Origin: JBJFCE01 sp051888775
GTDB lineage: Bacteria > Bacillota > Clostridia > Lachnospirales > Lachnospiraceae
Assembly: GCA_051888775.1 (NCBI GenBank)
Contig: JBJFCE010000091.1
Location: 1 to 6,481 of the forward strand
Reading direction: 5' to 3'
Length of the DNA stretch: 6,481 bases
The position numbers were made by a program, and so were the translations under genes. The notes beneath the pieces were generated by a model. It made no database searches and was not told where the DNA came from. It saw only the letters and a list, made by a program, of their open reading frames with translations. Shown piece after piece: positions 1-4,681 of this stretch; the first letter of the stretch is position 1; each line of letters opens with the position of its first letter.

Positions 1-120
1 GCCGTATTTTGGCGCCTTATGTACCGCTACGGACGAGGTGTAGCGAAAGCGTGCCCGCCAATGACAGGTCTGTGGGTACCCGTTCCGTTTTACCGACAGA
101 ATTTCACAATCACCCAAAAT
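1..120. repeat. Hairpin-rich non-coding segment, possible dispersed palindromic element
   Basis: This stretch before the padR-like gene is packed with inverted repeats: CGCTAC (25-30) with GTAGCG (39-44), the mini-hairpin GCGAAAGC (43-50), the palindromes GGCGCC (11-16) and GGGTACCC (74-81), and TCTGTGGGTA (69-78) against TACCGACAGA (91-100), which pair at 9 of 10 positions. No good -35/-10 pair is visible, so the operon promoter is either weak or lies upstream of the window. The density of palindromes resembles a dispersed extragenic element or a structured leader; which one cannot be decided here. Confidence 0.35.
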
Positions 121-136
121 AGAGAGGAGCTGCGAT

Positions 137-463
137 ATGGTATTCAACACGGGAGCCGCACTTTTAGATGCAATCGTACTGGCGGTCGTGACGAAGGAAG
201 AAGAAGGCACATACGGATATAAGATCACGCAGGATGTGCGGCAGGTGATCGATCTGTCCGAATCTACGCTGTATCCGGTCCTTCGAAGACTGCAAAAGGA
301 TCATTGTCTGGAGACTTATGATAAAGAGTTTGCAGGGAGGAACAGAAGGTATTATAAGATCACGGATATCGGGCGTGCGAAGTTAAAGTGGTATGAGCTT
401 GAATGGAAGCAATATTCCGAAAAGGTAACAGGGTTATTTGAGGGAGGAATGATTCATGAATAA
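137..463 (+). CDS. PadR family transcriptional regulator
   Basis: This is a 108-residue winged-helix DNA-binding protein, the usual size of a short PadR (PF03551) regulator. The family signature is clear: an N-terminal helix (residues 5-20), GYKITQDV (about 27-34), the recognition-helix stretch STLYPVLRRLQKD (about 43-55), and the beta wing with GRNRRYYKITDIGRAKL (about 67-83). The C-terminal helix would be the dimerisation arm. The start is set by AGGAG at 125-129, 7 bases before the ATG. The stop codon overlaps the next gene's start by 8 bp, so translation is coupled. PadR proteins next to DUF1700 and DUF4097 genes normally repress their own operon in response to cell-envelope or small-molecule signals; autoregulation here is inferred, and no ATGTAT-type PadR operator is seen in the 136 bases upstream. 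Confidence 0.93.
   Translation: MVFNTGAALLDAIVLAVVTKEEEGTYGYKITQDVRQVIDLSESTLYPVLRRLQKDHCLETYDKEFAGRNRRYYKITDIGRAKLKWYELEWKQYSEKVTGLFEGGMIHE
442..448 (+). promoter_or_regulatory. Ribosome binding site of the DUF1700 gene
   Basis: GGGAGGA lies inside the end of the padR-like gene, 7 bases before the ATG at 456. It fixes the DUF1700 start even though another ATG (449-451, different frame) lies closer. Confidence 0.8.
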
Positions 464-1229
464 AGCATCTTTTTTACAAAAACTGAGGGAGCTTTTGTCT
501 GGAATCCCTTCAGCAGAGGCAGAGGAGGCTTTGGATTATTACAGAGATTACTTTGCGGATGCAGGGGAGGAAAATGAAGCGAAGGTAATTGAGGAACTTG
601 GAAGTCCCGAGAAGGTGGCTGCCAATATCCTTCGTGATCTGGGGTACTCGGACAATGCAGGAGAAGCCAAAACAGATGAAAATCCGGGGGCACAGGATCC
701 TTATCCCGATCCCTATCCGCAGCAAAATGAAAGCAGAAATCCTTATGAAGGACGTGCATACGGAAACACCGAAGGAAACACAGGGTATGGATACGAGAAC
801 TCTTACGGAAATACTTCCTATGGCGGCACAAGCTATGATGCCTCATCAAAACAGCGAAAAAGCCACAGTATGGCTTGGGTTATTGCCGCGATTGCAACCT
901 GTTGGCTGTGGGGACCGCTATTAATTGTGCTGGTCAGTGTTCTATTTGGTGTCAGTGTGGCGCTGCTTGCGATATTTTTCTCGATTGGAGTTGCGGCGCT
1001 TGCCATTATCATTGCTGCAATTGTACTCATTGGAGTCGGAATCGTAAAGCTGTTTATCGCTCCGGCAGGAGGCTTTATCTTATTAGGTGTCGGAATGCTG
1101 CTTGCAGGAATCGCTCTTTTCGGAGTACTGTTAGTCATGCTGATCTTTGGAAAAGCAATACCGGCTATTTTTAGAGGAATCGCATGGCTTTGGCGGAAAC
1201 TGTTTGGAAGAGGAGGGAGTGCAGCATGA
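456..1229 (+). CDS. DUF1700 (HAAS-type) domain membrane protein
   Basis: A 257-residue protein with three parts. Residues 1-63 are a charged helical domain with the DUF1700/HAAS pattern: FLQKLRELLSGIP, then EALDYYRDYFADAGE, then EEVIxELGSPEKVAANIL-like spacing. Residues 65-135 are a low-complexity linker rich in Gly, Tyr, Asn, Pro and Ser, with repeats such as YGNT, YGYENS and YGGTSY. Residues 139-235 hold three or four hydrophobic segments (about 139-163, 165-198 and 203-232), followed by a basic, aromatic tail (WLWRKLFGRGG). The helical domain probably sits in the cytoplasm. Proteins of this type are regularly encoded between a PadR regulator and a DUF4097 protein and are thought to relay or buffer an envelope signal; the mechanism is unproven. 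It starts inside the padR-like gene and ends in an ATGA overlap with the next gene, so all three are co-translated. Confidence 0.88.
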   Translation: MNKASFLQKLRELLSGIPSAEAEEALDYYRDYFADAGEENEAKVIEELGSPEKVAANILRDLGYSDNAGEAKTDENPGAQDPYPDPYPQQNESRNPYEGRAYGNTEGNTGYGYENSYGNTSYGGTSYDASSKQRKSHSMAWVIAAIATCWLWGPLLIVLVSVLFGVSVALLAIFFSIGVAALAIIIAAIVLIGVGIVKLFIAPAGGFILLGVGMLLAGIALFGVLLVMLIFGKAIPAIFRGIAWLWRKLFGRGGSAA

Positions 1230-2143
1230 AAAAATCAACAAAGATTTTATGCATCATAGCGGGAACTTTGATGGCGGCAGGTCTGTGCCTTGCAATCATA
1301 GGAAACTGTATGGGCGGCGGTCCCAGAGTGGCACAGTGGATTGTAAACGGTGATCTTTCCTTTGGTCCGTTCAATGTTTTTGGCTGGAAGATGAATTCAG
1401 ATTTTGCAAATATTACTTGGAATGAGAATTACCCGGTTTATTCCGGTACGGTGGAAAAAACAAAGCTGAGTGTCACACAGGATGTACAGAAGCTGGACGT
1501 TCAGATCGGGGGCGCCAGGCTCCATCTGATATTTTCCGATGACGGGGAATTTGGTTTTGAAAGTGAAGAAGCTGTCAAATATCAGTGCTACGCGGAAGAC
1601 GGTGTTCTGTATGTGAGAAGCGAAGGTAATTTTTCTACGGGAAGCAATGAAAATGAGATTACGATTTATGTGCCTCATGACAGGAACTATCAAAACGTGA
1701 AACTGGAGATCGGCGCCGGAACCGTTGAGATCGATGACGGGTTACAGGCACAGGTTCTGGAGTCAGAGATCGGAGCCGGTACTTTTAAAGCACAGTCAGC
1801 GGAAGTAGAAAAGCTGTTTGTGGAAATCGGAGCCGGTATGGCTACGTTGTACGACGTACAGGCGGAAAATGCCGAACTCGAGGTCGGTATGGGAAAACTT
1901 ATATTTGAGGGAAATGTATCCGGAAATATGACAGCCGAGTGCTCGATGGGTTCCATGGAATTTACCATGAGCAGTGAGGAAGAAGCACATAACTACGAAG
2001 TGGAATGCGCGATGGGAACAGTGACTGTGGGAAGTCATTCTTATTCCGGTGTCGGCATGGATCAACAGATCATAAATCAAGAAGCAGGATCACTCTATGA
2101 GCTGATCTGCTCCATGGGAGAAATCAAGATGCAGTTCCGATAG
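1226..2143 (+). CDS. DUF4097 family beta-strand repeat protein, membrane-anchored
   Basis: A 305-residue exported protein. The ATG at 1226 is chosen because it overlaps the preceding stop as ATGA and has AGGAGGG at 1211-1217; an in-frame ATG at 1184 lacks such a site and would spoil the signal sequence. Residues 1-29 are a basic N terminus plus hydrophobic segment, a signal anchor or uncleaved signal peptide. A linker follows (30-85), then a repeat domain of short beta strands. The repeats read EIGAGT (161), EIGAGT (181), EIGAGM (200), EVGMGK (219), ECSMGS (238), ECAMGT (260) and ICSMGE (293), mostly 19-22 residues apart, with a related VQIGGAR earlier (92). This is the right-handed beta-solenoid or adhesin-like architecture of DUF4097/DUF4098, predicted outside the membrane. 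It is the last gene of the PadR operon. Its final 54 bp overlap the 3' end of the convergent kinase gene. Confidence 0.88.
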   Translation: MKKSTKILCIIAGTLMAAGLCLAIIGNCMGGGPRVAQWIVNGDLSFGPFNVFGWKMNSDFANITWNENYPVYSGTVEKTKLSVTQDVQKLDVQIGGARLHLIFSDDGEFGFESEEAVKYQCYAEDGVLYVRSEGNFSTGSNENEITIYVPHDRNYQNVKLEIGAGTVEIDDGLQAQVLESEIGAGTFKAQSAEVEKLFVEIGAGMATLYDVQAENAELEVGMGKLIFEGNVSGNMTAECSMGSMEFTMSSEEEAHNYEVECAMGTVTVGSHSYSGVGMDQQIINQEAGSLYELICSMGEIKMQFR

Positions 2144-2971
2144 AAAATATTCAAAGCAAACGCCTTCTGTGACCGGGATACCGGCTTCATGGGAGGCGTT
2201 TGTGCAGATTCCGATAAAATCTGCAGCAAGCTTTACCGCACCGGCAAACGGATATGCCCGGACGGCACAGGAAGCGACAATAGAAGCAAAGAGGTCTCCG
2301 GTTCCCGGTCTGCCTTCACCTTTGACAGGTGTTTCGTATGCAGAAATACAGCCGTGGTCGTAGATCAGGTTGCGAAGACGATTTTGTACCGGAATACCGG
2401 TAATGACAATTTGTTTTGGACCGAGTGCCGCCAGCTTATGAATCAGTTCGTCCATACGGACGGAGTCCTTTGCAGCATCTTGATGCAGAGCGTAGTCAGA
2501 GTTTGTCAACAGGCATGCTTCTGTCAGATTCGGTGTAATAAGATCCGCCATGGAGACAAGCGTACACAGGGCATGGCAGAGGTCCGGAGTGATCGTGGCA
2601 TAAGCTTTTCCGTGATCGCCCATGACAGGGTCAACGATAATGCGGACATTCCCGGAATGCTCTTTCTGGCGGCGGATGAAATCCGCTACGATATCCGCCT
2701 GTGTGACCGAGCCCAGAAATGAAGAATATATTCCGTCAAACGTGAGGCCTAATTGCTCCCATCCGTGCAGATAGTCTGGGATATGTGATGTATAGTCATC
2801 CGTATACCATGTGGGAAAAGCAGTATGATTGGAAAAGATCGCGGTAGGCACGGGACATGCCTGTACCTGAAGCGCAGAAATGACAGGCAGTGCCACTGTC
2901 ATGGAACAGCGGCCATAGCCTGTCAGATCACTGATGACTGCAAGTTTTTTCGGTGCCTGAATGTGTTTCAT
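2090..2971 (-). CDS. Pyridoxal/pyridoxamine kinase (ribokinase-fold, ThiD/PdxY group)
   Basis: A 293-residue kinase predicted to phosphorylate pyridoxal, pyridoxine or pyridoxamine with ATP in the cytoplasm, the salvage route to pyridoxal 5'-phosphate. The N terminus carries AVISDLTGYGRCSMTVALPV (11-30), the substrate-side loop of the Firmicutes pyridoxamine kinase group, then PVPTAIFSNHT (41-50). VDPVMGD (113-119), TPNLTEA (146-152) and GRPGTGDLFAS (220-230) follow; Asp226 of GTGD is the expected catalytic base. Length matches the family (about 280-290). The start at 2971 is preferred because the conserved N-terminal strand begins right after it; a longer reading would run into the upstream gene with unrelated sequence. 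No strong Shine-Dalgarno site is visible, so translation may depend on the upstream gene 34 bp away. The last 11 or so residues go beyond the usual end and lie in the overlap with the DUF4097 gene. HMP kinase activity cannot be excluded. Confidence 0.9.
   Translation of the reverse strand: MKHIQAPKKLAVISDLTGYGRCSMTVALPVISALQVQACPVPTAIFSNHTAFPTWYTDDYTSHIPDYLHGWEQLGLTFDGIYSSFLGSVTQADIVADFIRRQKEHSGNVRIIVDPVMGDHGKAYATITPDLCHALCTLVSMADLITPNLTEACLLTNSDYALHQDAAKDSVRMDELIHKLAALGPKQIVITGIPVQNRLRNLIYDHGCISAYETPVKGEGRPGTGDLFASIVASCAVRAYPFAGAVKLAADFIGICTNASHEAGIPVTEGVCFEYFLSELHLDFSHGADQLIE
2157..2202 (+). other. Stem-loop inside the kinase 3' end, 13 bases past the DUF4097 stop
   Basis: CAAACGCC (2157-2164) pairs perfectly with GGCGTTTG (2195-2202). 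The loop contains a second stem, CCGG-GATA-CCGG (2173-2184). On the plus strand it comes just after the DUF4097 stop, where a terminator would be expected, but the downstream U run is poor. It may end or slow the PadR-operon transcript from within the opposing gene, or be chance in a coding region. Confidence 0.3.
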
Positions 2972-2983
2972 AATGATTACCCG

Positions 2984-3006
2984 AAAGGATCCGCAAGGGA
3001 TCCTTT
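2984..3006 (-). other. Intercistronic hairpin between ECF S component and kinase genes
   Basis: A perfect 9-bp stem, AAAGGATCC (2984-2992) with GGATCCTTT (2998-3006), with a 5-base loop. On the minus strand it begins within the S-component stop codon and ends 12 bases before the kinase ATG. The bases after it are TCGGG rather than a U run, so it is a poor terminator; it could tune downstream translation, act as a partial attenuator, or protect the upstream message from 3' decay. Confidence 0.55.
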
Positions 3007-3935
3007 TATGAATTCTCTTTCTCTTTTTCTTTACCGATCGTATAGAATAATCCGGATTTCTTGAGTGCGGGACGCAGCGCAAGATAGAAAATGGAGGCTG
3101 CGATCACGGCAACAACAGCATTTACACTGGTGGTTACGGCACTGATCTTGGCAAGTGCCTTGGAGATATCCTGAGGAACACCCAGCAGATAGGTTTTATA
3201 AAAATATCCTACGAGCGGATCAGCAACGATATTAAAGCCCATACCGCATACGCTGGCGAGAATGGTCACACCGGTAATATATTTTTTGGAATGATTATGG
3301 CTCAGCTTAAAGATGACATGGGCAACCAGACCGACGATCAGACCGATGCACAGCTTCAGAAGAAAGGTCTTAGGAGCGCTGGTCACATAAGAGGTCGTCA
3401 GATCCCCGATAGTCATACCGACGGCACCGGATAAGCCGCCCCAGAAGCCGCCCAGCAGCAGTGCAGCAAGAACACAGAATACATTGCCGAAATGAAAGGC
3501 GGTTTTCTCGGTTCCGACCGGAATATCGATCTTAAAGAACGCAAAGCCGATATAGCAAAGTGCGGCAAGCAGACCGGCCTGAGCCAGTTTTTTGACATCC
3601 GTCTTTGTCTCGCTCGTACCGACCACTGCATTGTAAATTCCCTTTGCACATAAAAGTATGCTGAAAAACAGTAAGGTTAATCCGTAGGAGTACGGCTTTT
3701 CCTGAGAAAGCTTGATATCGGAAAGGCGGGCTTTCTCTGCATTCAGAGCATCCAGATCTCCGGTCTGTGTGCCCTCTTCAATTGCAGAAATCTGTGCTTT
3801 GATCTCGGAGATCTGGGCACCTGTCTCAACGGATTTGGCATAACTGGTTGCGTGTGCATAAATTGAAAAGATCACGCTGCCGATCAGCAATATCGCACCA
3901 ATGATAAGTAGTGTGTAGCTTTTTTTCTTTTTCAT
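3006..3935 (-). CDS. ECF transporter S component, probable vitamin B6 uptake (PdxU-like)
   Basis: A 309-residue membrane protein that would bind its vitamin and couple to a shared ECF energising module (EcfA/EcfA'/EcfT) not encoded here. The S-component core is residues 115-290: LAQAGLLAALCYIGF (117-131), a short IDIPVGTEKTAFHFGNVFCVLAALLLGG stretch (137-163), GGLSGAVGMTIGDLT (166-180), and further helices at about 192-210, 218-245 and 266-288. This layout and the AxxxAL first-helix motif are typical of HmpT/PdxU-like substrate binders. An extra N-terminal part precedes it: membrane helix (8-27), charged helix likely to form a coiled coil (38-78), and second membrane helix (83-104). The ATG has GAGGAGG at 3943-3949. 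The adjacent B6 kinase on the same strand argues for a B6 vitamer as substrate; hydroxymethylpyrimidine is the main alternative. Confidence 0.82.
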   Translation of the reverse strand: MKKKKSYTLLIIGAILLIGSVIFSIYAHATSYAKSVETGAQISEIKAQISAIEEGTQTGDLDALNAEKARLSDIKLSQEKPYSYGLTLLFFSILLCAKGIYNAVVGTSETKTDVKKLAQAGLLAALCYIGFAFFKIDIPVGTEKTAFHFGNVFCVLAALLLGGFWGGLSGAVGMTIGDLTTSYVTSAPKTFLLKLCIGLIVGLVAHVIFKLSHNHSKKYITGVTILASVCGMGFNIVADPLVGYFYKTYLLGVPQDISKALAKISAVTTSVNAVVAVIAASIFYLALRPALKKSGLFYTIGKEKEKENS

Positions 3936-3955
3936 AATGAATCCTCCTCAGTTTG

Positions 3956-3988
3956 CGGAATATATGTACTGAAGGTGTGTATATTCCG
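3956..3988. promoter_or_regulatory. 9-bp inverted repeat in the ECF operon leader, candidate operator or leader hairpin
   Basis: CGGAATATA (3956-3964) and TATATTCCG (3980-3988) are perfect inverted copies separated by 15 bases. The element lies between the predicted minus-strand -10 box (4001-4006) and the Shine-Dalgarno site (3943-3949), where a dimeric repressor would block transcription or a leader hairpin would affect ribosome access. No matching regulator is encoded in the window, apart from the PadR-like protein, for which there is no evidence of binding here. Confidence 0.5.
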
Positions 3989-4000
3989 TGATTGATTTTT

Positions 4001-4006
4001 ATTATA
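4001..4006 (-). promoter_or_regulatory. -10 box of the ECF transporter/kinase operon
   Basis: The minus strand reads TATAAT here, about 66 bases upstream of the ATG at 3935. The -35 region is weak: TTTCTA sits 16 bases further up, and a better-looking TTGGCA is 23 bases up, too far for normal spacing. A weak -35 would suit activator-dependent or modest expression. Confidence 0.5.
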
Positions 4007-4127
4007 TGAACATGTGGAATGATAGAAACTGCCAATTCGAACATAAATAACCATACCAGATAAAAACATGATCATCAGTAAAGTTTTTCATGGCAAGCTT
4101 ATCATAGTAATTTTACCCGGAATGGGG

Positions 4128-4133
4128 TATAAT
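4128..4133 (+). promoter_or_regulatory. Candidate -10 box for the repeat array and downstream gene pair
   Basis: A perfect TATAAT on the plus strand, with no good -35 at 16-18 bases (the sequence there is close to ATAGTAA). If used, the transcript would start near 4140 and carry the whole 85-bp repeat array as a leader of about 250 nucleotides before the ATG at 4393. Confidence 0.45.
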
Positions 4134-4156
4134 GTGCACGTAGGCAATGAGCCATG

Positions 4157-4372
4157 CGTCTGCAATCCGAACCAAATCGGCTGCTTGCAGACGGATTTGG
4201 TTCGGATCACAGACATAGGGCGAAGCCCGTGAATGAGGATGCCGCAGGCATCCGAGTCAAATCGGCTGCTTGCAGACGGATTTGGTTCGGATCACAGACA
4301 TAGGGCGAAGCCCGTGAATGAGGATGCCGCAGGCATCCGAGTCAAATCGGCTGCTTGCAGACGGATTTGACT
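4157..4372 (+). repeat. Tandem 85-bp hairpin repeat array (two full copies plus a partial third)
   Basis: Units at 4173-4257 and 4258-4342 are identical, and a third matches for 27 bases (4343-4369), giving an exact period of 85 bp. Each full unit has hairpin A (CAAATC to GATTTG around a GGCTGCTTGCAGACG core), hairpin B (GGGC-GAA-GCCC, 4218-4228 and 4303-4313) and hairpin C (GGATGCC-GCA-GGCATCC, 4237-4253 and 4322-4338). Hairpin A has longer arms that differ by copy yet still pair: 14 perfect bp at 4165-4178/4194-4207, the same length with two G-U pairs at 4250-4263/4279-4292, and 9 perfect bp at 4340-4348/4364-4372. The last stem ends 7 bases before the Shine-Dalgarno site at 4380-4384. It is non-coding. 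Whether it is a regulatory leader or an amplified dispersed palindromic element is open. Confidence 0.85.
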
Positions 4373-4392
4373 TCTGACCGGAGGTGTTTGAG

Positions 4393-4662
4393 ATGGAAAA
4401 AGAATATCAGGAGCAGGAAATTAAAGAAGAAGATATTGATGCAGTTTTGAATATGCTGGAGAATTTCGGCAGATCAGAGGAGAGCCGTTTTAAGGTTGTG
4501 ATGTCCGATACGATGGAAGAAGGAACAACGAAAAAGCAGTATCATTACGGTAGATGCGATGTCGGCAGCCCGTGGGCAAAGGGTCAGGCCTTTGATGTCA
4601 TTGAAGACGATAAGGAAGGTCTTATTGAAGATGTAACCGATTTCGATAAAGGATGCTGTTAA
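4393..4662 (+). CDS. Small acidic protein of unknown function
   Basis: An 89-residue protein I do not recognise. The ATG at 4393 has GGAGG (4380-4384) 8 bases upstream; a GTG at 4384 overlaps that site and is not credible. The first 35 residues are very acidic and probably helical (EKEYQEQEIKEEDIDAVLNMLENF). A compact middle follows with the distinctive motif YHYGRCDVGSPWAKGQAFDV (50-69), and an acidic end finishing in GCC. There is no signal peptide or membrane segment, so it should be cytoplasmic. Cys55 and the terminal Cys88-Cys89, with His51, could bind metal or form disulphides, but this is only a possibility. The LRR-protein gene starts 19 bases after its stop, so the two are likely co-transcribed. 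The 85-bp repeat array lies directly upstream. Confidence 0.82.
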   Translation: MEKEYQEQEIKEEDIDAVLNMLENFGRSEESRFKVVMSDTMEEGTTKKQYHYGRCDVGSPWAKGQAFDVIEDDKEGLIEDVTDFDKGCC

Positions 4663-4681
4663 AGGGCATGAAATCAAAGTC

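Noticed and set aside
19..222. Plus-strand open reading frame of 67 codons over the window start
   Set aside because: It overlaps the PadR gene in another frame, has no ribosome site, and reads as Arg/Gly-rich nonsense.
1184..1225. Earlier in-frame ATG for the DUF4097 protein
   Set aside because: It lies within the DUF1700 coding end, has no Shine-Dalgarno site, and would put 14 polar residues before the signal anchor; the ATG at 1226 has AGGAGGG and an ATGA overlap.
2189..2722. Plus-strand open frame opposite the kinase
   Set aside because: It is Cys/Arg-rich with no ribosome site and mirrors the kinase codons; the kinase motifs on the minus strand are decisive.
2972..3082. N-terminal extension of the kinase by 37 codons
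   Set aside because: It runs into the transporter coding sequence and through the intercistronic hairpin, and the extra residues are basic and unlike the family.
3936..4000. TPP or other known riboswitch before the ECF gene
   Set aside because: The leader is only about 60 bases and shows no THI-box or other recognised aptamer motif.
4062..4088. AAAAAC/GTTTTT stem with ATGATCAT palindrome upstream of the ECF promoter
   Set aside because: The stem is short and AT-only apart from one pair, as expected by chance in an AT-rich intergenic region.
4173..4369. CRISPR array
   Set aside because: The units are 85 bp and directly tandem with no unique spacers, and no cas genes are nearby.
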